64,000 nucleotides of DNA, taken from positions 8,969,177-9,033,176 of the forward strand of contig NC_092659.1 in NCBI RefSeq assembly GCF_032118995.1, given 5' to 3'. The DNA comes from Asterias amurensis. Its lineage: Eukaryota; Echinodermata; Asteroidea; Forcipulatida; Asteriidae. The position numbers and the translations under genes were made by a program. A model generated the notes under the pieces. That model searched no databases, was not told where the DNA came from, and was given only the letters and a program-made list of their open reading frames with translations. Below, piece after piece: positions 11,378-23,400 of this stretch. Every line of letters starts with the position of its first letter. Position 1 is the first letter of the stretch.

Positions 11378-14300
11378 CTATTCCTTGTCACCCACTGGGA
11401 TCTTCTTGGTACCACGGAGACGACCGGTACGACGGGCAGCGATCAGACCGACCTGAGTGAGAGAAGGGAAAATATGGATTAACGATGTATAATAAAACAA
11501 TAACATTTATTTATAGGCCTAATGCGCCAATTCCAGACAAAGCTGTCCAAATGGGCATGAAAATGTACAATTAAACTTTAAAACAATTAAAAAACTACAT
11601 TACACATTATGACTAAGAACAAACCTATGAAGTAACAATATAAATATACGTTCCAATGTTATCAATGAAGAGAACAACCAAGATAATAAGTAAAAGAGAC
11701 AACCAAAATTACAAGCTCAAAAGTGAGGCAATGCAGATCAAAGGCGCATGACAATGTACAATTTAAATATTAAACCATTAAAAACACATTACACATTAGG
11801 ACAGTGAGAGAGGATAAAATACATGAAGTAAACAATAAAAATATACATTCCAATGTAAAAAATGCAGAGAACAACCATGAAAGTTAGAAAAAGAGACAAC
11901 CAAAATTAAAAGCTCAAAAGTGAGGTGAGGCAATGCAACGCAGATGAGAGGCGCATGAAAATGTACAATTAAAATTAGTGCTGGGCGAATAGTGAAATTT
12001 TGTTATTCGGATACCGCTGGCCAACTATCCGAAATTAACCGGATATTCGAATAGTTTTTTCGCCGCTAGAGAGCGCTATTTCAAAAAAAAATTTTTTTTT
12101 GCCTCTAGAGGGCGCTGTTCGTTTGTGAATGAGATCTTATGGGCGGATCGATATTAGTTTTAGACAGTGTCACTCGGTTCATTCATAAAAATGACCGGAT
12201 CTAATTTAAAGATGGCGATTTGCTTTTTCTTTTGATCGTGATTGACTCTACGTGAAGGAAAACTTTTGTAATCTTTGAACAAATTACGTCAGAAATGTCA
12301 TTGTTTTAACTCTTCACGGAGGTAAGCATACTTAAATACTTAATAATATGCTGTTTTATGCTGTCTTAATAGAAGTTTCATAAGGATTCAGACAAAACAT
12401 TCATATCAGTTGTCGCCCGACGTCCGCGGATATTCGGATATTAAAGAATATCCGGTTACTCGGTTGTAATTACAGAATTATCCGGTTTGTGAATAGGTAT
12501 TCGCGCCCTATGCGGATATCCGGTTAAGAAAAAAAAGGCATTCGCGGTTACGGATAGGAAAACCTATTCGCCATTAACCGGATATTCGAATAATTCGCCC
12601 AGGCCTAATTAAAATAGTAAACCATTAAAAAACACATTACACATTATGAAAAGAGAGAGGATACAATCTAAGAAGAAACAATATAAAAATACAGTAAAAA
12701 ATGCAGAAAAACAAGAAAATTAGAAAAAGAGACTAAATTAAGTGCTCAAAGTTGAGGCAATGCAACACAGACCAAAGGTGTAATGTACAATAAAAAAAAA
12801 TGGTATCATACAAATAATACAAAATCTTGGAAAGTTCTATATCAGCATAGACTAAAGATTGGTTCACACTTCCTGCGAATGCGTGAGGTCACAAGGCTGT
12901 TTTTGCAGAGAATGTTTCTCACGAGTTGAACACAGTTCAACTGTTGCGATTTATTCATTGCAAGTTTGTGACGTCAAAGCATTCATATTTGCAGGAAGTA
13001 TGAACCGGGCTACACAGCTGCATGGATTGATATAGCAGGAGTTGAAATTAACCCACACATGGAGGACAAATTCCTTTTACTCAATGTAACAATCATTGCA
13101 AAGACAACATAAGCTATGACTACAACTACACAATCAGTAAACAAACAACAGTAATATAATACAAAATTGTTTACCGTCTAAAATCGTGCGAGACGTCAAT
13201 AAGACAATCTGCCTATTGACGGCTCTGCTTCATTTCAAATAGTGTTATGGGTCAATAAGACAATCTGCCTATGTACCCACTTGCTCAACGCACTTCCACA
13301 AAATGCACGTCTGCCTTTTCCGCCTTTTTGGGAGTCACTTTCTTTGCATACATTTTGACTCGAAATAGCGGACAGGAAAAGCGCATGTAAATGCCTGCGC
13401 ATTGTAAAACACAAGAACCCACTTGTGCTAACAAACAATAAAATAGTGCAACTTGTCTTTGGCACGATTTCTTACCTTGCGACCAGCAGATGTATCTCTC
13501 CTGACAGTAGAGGGCGCACCAATATGCTGGTGATTACCACCACCGTGGGGATGGTCCACAGGGTTCATTGCCACACCACGTACACGTGGCCAGCAGTTAC
13601 GCTTAGCCTTGTACTTGTGGTAGGCTCGGCCGGCCTTCAGGAGAGGCTTGTCGATACGTCCACCGCCGGCAACAATTCCTGTAGAATGGACAATGAAAGC
13701 TTGGAGTTAACTTACGTTTACCACAAACATGGCCCCATATCATGCAGGGAACGATTTCGCTAAGCAATTATTTATGTAGCAAGAAATTCAGACTGAACTT
13801 ATTTTGTGCACACTGAATGCCAATAACTATTGATTTAATATAGTAAACCATAATTTTTGAGTAGCAGCTGATACAATTTGTGTAGCATTCTGCTCTGCTT
13901 TTTAAGGGAAACCGTTCTACTCACCGACCATGGCCCTGTTGTTGGAGGGGATGACCTTCTTGGCCCCAGATGGTAGCTTGACTCTAGTCTTCCTGGTGTC
14001 GGGGTTGTGGGCGATGACGGTGGCGTAGTTACCGGAGGCACGGGCCACTTTGCCACGATCTCCCGTCTTCTCCTCCAAGGAGCAGATGATGGTTCCCTCA
14101 GGCATGACACCGATGGGGAGGACGTTGCCGATGGTGAGGGCAGCTGAGAATTGATCAGTTAATAATAAAATATATTAATTGTGGACACTTTTGGAGCACT
14201 CACGTTTCTTTTCACTTGGATCGGGAGAGTTGGTCCATGAAAAGCGTTTGAAACTGTTCATTATAAAATGCAATATATGGTTGGAAAGATGTTTTAAAAG

Positions 14301-16368
14301 TAGAATATAATGATCCACACATATACGCCTCAAAATTGCGTGGTTTTCCTTTAATTTGTTAACTAACACGGTCGGCCATTTTGTGGAGTGACAAATTTGA
14401 CTTCACAAATTGGCATGCAGAGTTAATATTTAACAGAATAATATAAGGAAAATTGTGCGGTTTTTGAGGGCCATTTAAAGCCATTATACACTTTCGGTAA
14501 ACAGTATTGTCCAAGTCCCACACTTCGTGTATCACAACTTATATATAAAATAACAATCCTGTGGAAATTTAGGCTCAATCGGACATCGGAGTCGGGAGAA
14601 ACTAACGGGAAAACCCACTCCTGTTTTCGCGCGTTTCGCCGTGTCATGACATGTGTTTATAACAAATCCGTAATTCTCATTAACGAGAATTTATATTGTT
14701 TTACCGTTTTCTCAAAAAGTAAAACATTTCATGGACTAATATTTCAAGAGAAGTCTTTCACCATTACCTTCTGTAAACCCTGTAAATTATTTGTAAATCT
14801 GTGAACTTTTTTTTTTTTTTTCTGTACCGAAAGGGTCCAATGTCTTTAACAAAATAAAACAAGTCGAAACAATTACGAGTGATTACCAAACCTATACCTT
14901 CCCTTTAAGATTTTACACACAGTGAGGTAAAGACTGGTCCCCTGTCCTTATCAACAAGGAAAAGGATAGGTGTTGGTTTTACAGAGCCAGTGAAATCATT
15001 GGATACAACATACATGAATTATAGTACATGTACATCCATATAATGATATGCGATCAACAGTACATCCATACCACATGACCATCAGAATATTGACACAGGC
15101 TTGAGGCCACTTTCTGGCGTAATTCACGAGCCTCGAAGTTTGGCGTCAGATGTTCAGGCTAAGTGAGGTATTAAGGCCCGGTCACACAGGCCTCGATAAC
15201 GAGATCGAAAACGAGAATGTTAACCATGCATGCCCTCGATTGGTTGGATAAGCATGGGCATATTCTGCGTGGAGCAATTCAGCCAATAGAATGCGTTCTC
15301 TTTACATCGTTATCGTTTTTCGTTATCGCTGCAGTATGACTTGGCCTTTACTTTTCAATTAAAAAACACAGACCACCGGACTTTTCCAGTCATCCGTTTA
15401 CTGGCCCGATGCTGCAACATCAATAGCCCAAGGCCTGTTGTCAAGTTTACTTTGTGACATGCTAACCTTTCTTGCCGCAGTAGATGAACTGACCGGTGAA
15501 CATTCCTTCAGCTGCAACCATCAACTCTGTTCGCTTCTTGTACCTGTACGGATCACGAAATTGGATCTTGGCCAGGGGAGCACCACGACCTGGGTCATGG
15601 ATGATGTCCTATATGATGGTGAAAATAAAATAAAGGCAATCATAGACATTAGTTATAAATTGTAAATAGATAGTTGTATTTAGGTCAACCCAGAGCTACA
15701 GTACACATTTTGGGGGTTTAAGGTGTCCCAATAGACCTTATGCACATGATGTCATTTCAGTAGGGCCCCTCACCTAGGAGGTTGTTCATTGGCCAATCCT
15801 GTGCGCCGCGCGTACAAATATGTGCGTCACCGTTTTTCCACTAAGATGGCCGCTGGATGACGTCAATGCATAAGGTCTTTAAGTTCAAGTAAAAAATAAC
15901 AACAGTCTCTCATCCAAAGTTTTGTGACAAAGAAGAAATCCCTTTCTTGTTTCATTTTGGGGGGGGGGGGGGGTTGGGAATGGGTTGGGGTTTGATATAG
16001 CACTTTTTTGTCGTTGGTGTGGGGTTACGTCAATCTGGCATTTCCGTCTTCAAATTATTTTCTCCACGATTTTTGTAAGTTTTCTAACTTGATTCATTGC
16101 AAGAGTTGGTGGTAGCCCTCCTGTCTGCAATCATATTCATAGAGTGGGGTTTCAATATTTTGTGGATTCTGCCACTTGCAATCTTTTCCATGTTTGCATT
16201 TCTATTTAATAATTTGAAATTGACTTACCTTGACGATTCCTTTGATGTAACCACGACGTTCGGCGTAGTCCAAAGAGCGGAGCATAGCCGCTCCCTTTCT
16301 GTGTTTGTTGTGGGATTTGAAGACGCTTCCAGCGCCCTTACGCTGACCACGGATAACGCGCCCCATGA
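11378..16368 (-). CDS. RPL8: 60S ribosomal protein L8 (uL2), complete
   Basis: Core protein of the large ribosomal subunit near the peptidyl-transferase centre (universal uL2 family). Five coding exons on the minus strand: 16229-16368 (ATG at 16364-16366), 15467-15608, 13925-14143, 13476-13678 and 11378-11452 (TAG at 11378-11380). Phases agree at every junction and give 258 aa, against 257 in human. Readable blocks include [20 protein letters not shown] at the N-terminus, [74 protein letters not shown] and [20 protein letters not shown]. The last contains the His-rich loop implicated in peptidyl transfer in this family. The C-terminus is [18 protein letters not shown]. Donors are GTAAG/GTTAG/GTGAG and acceptors CAG/TAG. 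The long last intron carries tandem repeats and a hAT-like element. Head-to-head with TTC14. Confidence 0.97.
11555..12790. repeat. Roughly 200-bp tandem repeat in the last RPL8 intron
   Basis: Three imperfect units (about 11555-11740, 11745-11960 and 12605-12790) share aatgtacaatt, aaaccattaaaaaacacatt, acacattatga and aaaagagacaaccaaaatta. The second and third units are separated by the element at 11976-12607. Confidence 0.8.
11976..12607. mobile_element. Non-autonomous hAT-like element with 8-bp target duplication
   Basis: Ends TAGTGCTGGGCGAAT and ATTCGCCCAGGCCTA are inverted. Both flanks carry the identical octamer ATTAAAAT (11968-11975 and 12608-12615). An 8-bp duplication is the hallmark of hAT transposition. 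The subterminal DNA is rich in gaatatccggtt-type motifs in both orientations. There is no transposase frame in 632 bp. It lies within an intronic tandem repeat. Confidence 0.9.
12858..13010. mobile_element. MITE family J
   Basis: Inverted ends ggttcacacttcctgcgaat and ttgcaggaagtatgaacc, with a tgaacacagttcaa palindrome inside. A second copy at 34803-34977 has ends ggttcatactctcctgcaaa and caggaagtgtgtgggaacc. Confidence 0.75.
14187..14398. mobile_element. Family D foldback element, half copy
   Basis: Matches the left arm of 38483-38874: cttggatcgggagagttggt, aagatgttttaaaagtagaa, aatgatccacaca and acacggtcggccattttg. Only one arm is present. It lies in the second RPL8 coding intron. Confidence 0.8.
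14475..14849. mobile_element. MITE family B, copy 1
   Basis: Ends ttaaagccattatacacttt and gtaccgaaagggtccaatg are inverted (consensus ttaaagccattggacacttt). The interior contains cgtttcgccgtgtcatgaca and a near-palindrome attctcattaacgagaat. Lies in an RPL8 intron. Confidence 0.9.
15173..15350. mobile_element. Short inverted-repeat element in an RPL8 intron
   Basis: ttaaggcccggtcacacagg at the left is answered by a tatgacttggcctttact-type end at the right. Internal arms are ataacgagatcgaaaacgag and cgttatcgtttttcgttatc. No other full copy seen in the window. Confidence 0.6.
15733..15880. mobile_element. MITE family K, copy 1
   Basis: Inverted ends agaccttatgcacatgatgt and gacgtcaatgcataaggtct. 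The interior has cattggccaat and aagatggccgctgg. A copy in opposite orientation lies at 32613-32763. Confidence 0.82.
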
Positions 16369-16939
16369 CTGCAGATCACTCTTTGTAAAAATGACAATAA
16401 AAAGGCATGAACATTTCACAGGTGAACAAACAATATTATAACTGACACTGGACAGGAGGAGGATTGCAACATTTACTTGCATTCGTCTAGTGGAAAAACA
16501 AGCACGACTGCAGTGCAGTGGTCTGGTTGAATGAATGAAGAAATTGGAAACTCAAACTGGGTTAGTCATGTTGGTTGTGCGGGAGTACGTTTTTGTTTGT
16601 TTATATGGCCAAACCGATTGCAGATAGATAATTTATAACCATCGTAGATTGTAAAATGAAGCATAACATTTCCTTAATTTGTTTCAATATTGTTAGTTTG
16701 TTAATTAATTTGGCGAGTGTTTTACTCGTTTATTTGGAATGTTTATTATAATACTAGACCTAACGTTGAAGGTAAATATGGTTATAAAATTCATTATTTT
16801 ATGCAATTAAAAAAGGTCCGTTACTAACAAATAGCAATAAATAATGATCTTCAACTACTAATTTATAAATAATCGTGCTTAAAAAAGGGAAAATGAAGAG
16901 ATGGTGATGATTTTGGGGGATTATTGCGAGGTCTTTCAA

Positions 16940-17464
16940 CACATTGACACTCACTTTCACGGGTCCACAACGTTGAAGAGACCGAACATTGCCAAAATAC
17001 CCCGGATGTTATAACAGCGCCCTCTCTTGTGTATTTTGAGTTTGACCTTTCAACTTTTGTTTTAGCCTTGATTCGGGATGGTCTGTGTCATTTGCTACGT
17101 AAGAGAATCAAAATAAATAGTAGAATAGTCTGCGAAATACCAGCTATTTATGGTGGGTGAACAAAATATAAAACAAGATTAAGATTGATCAAAATAAGCA
17201 TGCATTCATTGTGTCGTGGATTTTTGATGTTTGAATTTACTACAGATGTGCAAACAATGAAATTTGTGCTCATTTAAAAATTGTTTACAAATAAATCATG
17301 TCAGACAGACTTGACACTACGTCTAAGGTCGGTAGGTCAAGCTCCTCCCGGCGCGCGCAACAAGTTAGCGAAAATTAAAGATGGCAGCCTCCACCACGTC
17401 GGAATGTTTGCTGTAACGTCAATTGTTTAGGGAAACACATCTAAAATATTCACTTGTGCAAAAC
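16940..17464. promoter_or_regulatory. Probable bidirectional promoter of RPL8 and TTC14
   Basis: The two ATGs, on opposite strands, are about 1.1 kb apart. On the minus strand a likely non-coding RPL8 exon lies at about 16955-16982: it has a CTCTTC pyrimidine tract near 16975-16980, the sort of start expected of 5'TOP mRNAs, and a GTGAGT-type donor at 16954. On the plus strand a GC-rich stretch (cctcccggcgcgcgc, 17344-17358) and aaagatggcagcc (17378-17390, YY1-like) lie just upstream of TTC14. No TATA box at a convincing distance. Start sites are inferred. Confidence 0.6.
17381..17416 (+). promoter_or_regulatory. Short upstream ORF in the TTC14 leader
   Basis: ATG GCA GCC TCC... TAA gives an 11-residue frame (MAASTTSECLL) ending 48 nt before the TTC14 start. 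Its ATG sits inside the YY1-like aagatggc motif. It is leader sequence only if transcription starts upstream of 17381. Confidence 0.4.
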
Positions 17465-20400
17465 ATGGACCGTTCTTTATTCGGACGAGCGGTAAAATAC
17501 CATGGCTCTGATTTTGATCGTTTGGTCAAGGAAGAACAAACTGGGGCTACTTTCCTAGACGAAACTGCAGCTGCTGCAGAAGCAACCGACACCTCCGAAA
17601 TAGATGGTTGCGCCCTCAACGACGGGGTTGTAAGGGCGAATAAGGAGAAAACTTCTTCCTCTAAACGAAAAGATATCAAAAGAAGGAGCAAACATCAAAA
17701 CACAGGGTAAAGAAATTATTTATAATTTGGCTTAATTTGCATATGGGGAGTTTGTCAAGTTCCCTTGACTCGACAAATGACGGAAAGGTCATTCTCTACT
17801 TCACGACACTTGTCATGTCTTCCCCCTTTCCTCTTCTTAAACTTACTAATTTTGGAAAAGTTTCCGTGGAGCCACCACTTTTTCATTCGGTATGAAATAA
17901 TATATTATAGTATCTAATTTACCTCAATGAGATATCCCTTTTTGTAAAAATGAGTGACAAAGGGGTGGCGCCATATGGAAAGTTATCCCTAATTTTAGTT
18001 CCACCAGACGCAGCGACTGTGACGAGACCTACATGCATGAGAGCCATATAACATTAACAGCTCAACAAGGGTGGGCCAGATGATCATGATGCATGATGAT
18101 GATCATGGAGGAAGGAAAATAGAATTTTAATAAACAAAAACTAATTTTGTTATAAGTTTTTACACATTTTTTACTTTGAATGCTACCAGACCATACTTTT
18201 CAACGTAACCATGACTACACCTATAGTACAGTCCTACACTACATGATCAAAATAACAAAATATGTAGTAAAAAAATGACTAATGACGATTGTAATAGCAC
18301 AACTAATCACACTGCTTATGTGATAATTGAAAGTCTTCTGTTTGCCTTGGGTCGTGCGTCAAAGGACATTGCGAACAAAGGGATTATCTCATGAGTGCAC
18401 AAGTCGTGGTTGCCACTGCATTTCCAGTGGAGGATGTGAGGTATGCATCGCGTGAGATGCGGGTGTTGTGACTCCCACTTTTATTCATACATGTCCAACG
18501 TCAAACTTTGGAAAATTGTAAAATTTGTCATGTTTGTTTTCCAGATTCAACGAAGAATTCATTCAAAATCTTCATGGCTTTATAGCAAGAAAAGCAGATT
18601 TATTCTTCAAGAAACCTGATGAGCTACTAAGCAGTGCTAGCAGCACTGACGTCCCATTAGCAAAAGATGATGAGAAATCGGACTACTACGCAATCATCCC
18701 GCCTCTGGAGCAGTTCATGGGCATTGACATTGAAGTCTGCCAAGAGAAAGTCTTCGGACTTCTTAAAGTCGACGATGTCGTCTGTGGTCGAGTCCTCACC
18801 ACCAAAGAGTTTGGCATCTTCGTCAAGCTCTTGGCACTTTGCAAGGATACATCTCGTTTTCTTGAAGACTGCGAGGTGGTCGCTTTGCTGCCTGCAGGAG
18901 AACTCAGGGACAGATTTTCAAATGTTGCGTCAGTCGGCGATTTTAGCGTTGGGGATCTTGTCCGAGCTGTGGTCACCAAAGTCACCGCTGAGGAGCAGAA
19001 AGTTCTTGTTTCATTGCATGCGAGAGAAGATCTAAAAGAGGACTTAATTCTGGTAAGAAGAGTTGAGAAAACCAAAACTTCAATGCATCAGAATCATACA
19101 TTAATGAATTCAGTTGTGATTCAATTTCTGCTGTGAAGAAAACCAAAACTTCAATGCATCAGAATCATACATTAATGAATTCAGTTGTGATTCAATTTCT
19201 GCTGTGTTGCATTTTGATGGATTTACCTTGAAACACCTGACTGATTTGGGTTTTACAACCAAAATAGGTCTCAACTCCACTCCTTATTTTTTTCATAATT
19301 TGATTGTCCTTCTATTTTCAAATCTCAATCGCTGTCCTTTCTCATATCTCCAGGGCCTGATTACAGAAGCAGACCTCCCAGTTCATTATCGACGCAGTGT
19401 ACTTCAACTAGACTCCTTAGAGACGTATGGAGACATGCTTGAAAGCACCGTGGGTTTTGACAATCCTTTCAACGTATCGTACCTTGGAGTTAAGCTGGGG
19501 CTGGGAAATGCTGCTCCCATGTCACTCATGCGGGGTCTTCAAAGGTGAGCGAGTTAGAGGGTCATAGATTTATAAGAACTAGAGGGAGTACTCGCTGTGT
19601 CACACACTCGGTCACCCTGGGCCAAAAATCTCTAAGAGGTCAATTGCATTCAAATGTCCAGTCACACGGAAAATGTTTGCTGTGTATTACTGCCCCTATG
19701 TCACTCATGAGGGATGGGTCTTCAAAAGTGAGCGAGCGAGTGGGTCGTAGATTTATAAGAACCGAAGGGAGCACTGGCTGTGTCACACACAGAACTCCAC
19801 TCATCCACCCTGTGCCCAAAATCTCTACGAGTCAATTGCATTCAAGTGTATACACAGAAAATATTTGCCGTGTATTACTATTAATAGACGATGTGACCTG
19901 TGACATCACATGTTTACAAAAGAGCTACCAAGCCTGGACTTCCTGCAGGCACGATTTGTACATAGCCTAATGGAAGGAAACATAAAATCTTATATTTTAT
20001 GGAGATTGCACTGTCCAATTCTTTTCAATTTTTGATGTGACGAAAGGGGGCACATCTTAATACTAGTCCAGCTTTTACTTTCATAACTCTTGGATTGATG
20101 TGGAAATTATGACACAAAATGTCAACATTCCCATAGGACCAGTGCAGTATCTTGCCAGGCAGACTAGTCAAGGAATGTACAAGGTCACGCTTTTTGTAAA
20201 CAAAGTTCACATGGTCTATACTGTCCCCATATCACTCATGAGGGGTCTTCAAAAAGGTGAGCAAGCAAGAGGGTCAAAAATTTATAAGAACTCGAGGAAG
20301 CACTCTCTGTGTCAATTCGCTGACCAACCCCGAGCGATTACATAAAAATGTCCACATGGAAAATATTTGCAGTGTATTACTATTATTTTGTTGTAAATTC

Positions 20401-23400
20401 ATCTTGTCATTTTTGCCAACTACAGAAAGAACTTTCCAGACAAGGAGTTTTCAGAACCGTTAAGAAAATGGCAGACGAATCGATGGTCAATGGAAAGGTA
20501 GGAACTTTCATCACTGTCTTGAATCAAACCAGGATCTGTTTTTTCAGCTCAAGAATCTGACAATGAAAGCGTTGGTTTAAAGTAGGGACAAAAGAACATT
20601 TTTTGAGTGTTCAAATCGACGTGTTTCATGAGACGTTATAAGCTGAAACAGCGCCCTCACTGTGGTCACAGGAATACCTACCTTTGGCTGAGAGCTGTGC
20701 GTTGAGCTTAGGCCTACACCCATGCTCATTTCCATTGTTTGACCTTGGTGATGGCATCCTCTCCAAGGGGTCCTAAAAACTTACAAAATACCATAGAGTT
20801 ATATATAAGAACTAGAGAGCGCACTTGCCTATATACGCGCCCCGACATGCGCACAGGCGGCCATTTTCTAAGTTGACAAAACTGGCATCTCACAGCGTGT
20901 GTTTGTTCGGCCATTTTGTAAGTTGAACAAACAGCATCGCGTGAGCGTTCAATAAAAAAAAACCTCAAACGTGTATTTCATATTTAATGCGCGTGCAGAA
21001 TAAAGCGCTTGTCATCTTGCGGTCCCGTGGCATTTGTGCACGAAGCATCACTCGTGCGCCCTCTAGTTCTTATATATAACTCTATGCAAAATACTGTTAC
21101 CCAAATGGCTGATTATAAGAATGCCTCACTGTGTTATATCTTAATCACAAAAAGTATGTTCAAATGTTCAACTCTGTTTTCTTTTGAGAAACAAACAAAC
21201 AAGACCCCCGGTTTTGTCCTGTCTTGAGCTAACTTGTCCGACACTGAAATCACTGGCCTCTGAGAAGTAATCCAGTGTAAAATCCAAGCCCTGGTACTTT
21301 ATGGAAGTCTATGGAACCTGTGATTGGGACAGTACTAAACACAATCTCTCTTTAATCTGCAGTGTTGCTAAGGGTGTGGAACACTTCAAGGCAGAGAGGT
21401 TCATAGAAGCAATGCAACATCTTAACAAAGCCTTGGAGATCGATGAGCAGAATGTAGAGGCATTTGTGGCAAGAGGAGCTCTGTGAGTCAACCTTTTTCT
21501 AAAATTCCTAAAACAGCTACTTTAGTGAATATTTGTTAAAGACACTGAACACTATTGGTAATTGTCAAAGCTCAATCTTCTCACTTGCTGTATCTCAACA
21601 CATGCATAAAATAACAAACCTGTGAAAATTTGAGCTCAATCGGTCATTGAAGTTGCGAGATAATAATGAAAGGAAAAAACACCCATGTCACATGAAGTTG
21701 TGTGCTTTCAGATGCTTGATTTCGAGACCTCAAATTCTAAATCTGAGGGCTCAAAATCAAATTTGTGGAAAATTACTTCTTTCTCGAAAACTACATTACT
21801 TCATTGGGAGCCATTTCTCACAATGTTTTATACTATCAACAGCTCCCCATTACTCGTTACCAAGTAAGGTTTAATGATAAAAATTATTTTGAGTAATTAC
21901 CGCTGGCTTTAACATGAATGCGATTAAAACTTGTTTGTATTGTGTTCGTTTATCTTTTGAAGGGAAGATAGGTTCAATAATCACTCTTAAATTTAATTGC
22001 AAAAAAACTATTGGTTTTTAGAAGCATATATCAGTTTCAAGAAACATTTCACAAAGGAGCAATGCTGTTATGTAAAAATATGCACAATTTTTTTTGTCTG
22101 GAAATTTGAATCTAAGAAGCCTTTCTACTAACAACAGGGCATTACCATCCTAATGGGAAAACAGCATCTTCCATTGCCTAGAACTGGTTGCTTGTTGCTA
22201 ACCTTCTCCAACATGGGACTTTCTGCTAGTTTTTCCAAAATCCTGATACAAGCATGAAATGTCTTTGTTTGTGAACTGTTGCTTGATTTTTACAGGTACG
22301 CAAACAGAGATCATCTGTCTAAGGCTCTGGGCGACTTCAGCAAGGCTCTTAAGGTTAATCCAAACCACCGCAACGCTAACAAGTACATGTGTGAAACACT
22401 CCTTGAAAGGGGAAAACAGTAAGAACATTCAACTTGTTTATCTTTGCCACTTAACATCGTTACTTGAAAATATTTCCGTACCTCTCTGCAGTATTATTTT
22501 TACTTTTTGGAGCTTCTTGAGTAATTGTTTCCGTTGAAATTATCATTGACACAATGAATCCCTAACATGGGTTGTGCTGGAATCTCTGAGTGCTGAGACT
22601 TACCTCCCATTGAGCTGAACAAACCATTTTGTTATACCTCGGTAACAAACTGTGAAGTTTGATTGGTCGAGAAATGACCAAGGTGATGTACACCAATGTA
22701 CATCACCTTGATCGTTCCCAGCGTTGGTCGATTTCCAGCGCTCTGTACGTAAAAACTGCAGGTTCGAGGGAATTGTTTCTTGTTCGTCTGCTTATTAAAC
22801 AATATGAGTCCGTCGTAATAATGTTTGAAGATGACAACAGAACTTCGAGAAGAGGAATAACAATAAACAAAGGAATAACAAAACAATTGTTGCACGCTGT
22901 GACTGGGGTCCATGGGTTTTGTACACCCTCAAGGCGCCATTTTCCCCCTCGGGTGTACAAAATGCCATGGACCCCGTCATAGCGTGCAACAATTGTATAG
23001 TGGCAGACTGTCCATTCTTGTATGCCACATTTGTAGAGCAACAGGAGAAAGTATTTTGAAAAAGGGGTCAACTTAATAACCCCCGGAGAGGGATTTTACT
23101 AGGAGTGTTTTTCCAAATCCAGTTGTCCCTCCTTGTACGGGTGTACGGTAGGGTAATATGGTAGGTTCATAACTGTGCACGCTACACAGGGGGCAACTAC
23201 ACATTGTAGCAGAATTCATTAAGTCTTCCAGCATGGAGGAATTCCATATAAAACAAATTGTAACAATCTGCAACCATTTAAGTTACTGCATTCCGACGGG
23301 GCTGTTAAGGGATTAAATAACCAAGTACCAAGATGCCCCAAAATTTTGTTTGTGTAAATGAACAGTGTGTTTTTGAATTTTTACAGAACCTTCATAATCG

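Noticed and set aside
14423..14647. Minus-strand frame beginning [14 protein letters not shown], repeated at 34940, 47276 and 62063
   Set aside because: It recurs only because MITE family B recurs, and it is broken differently in each copy. The element is non-coding.
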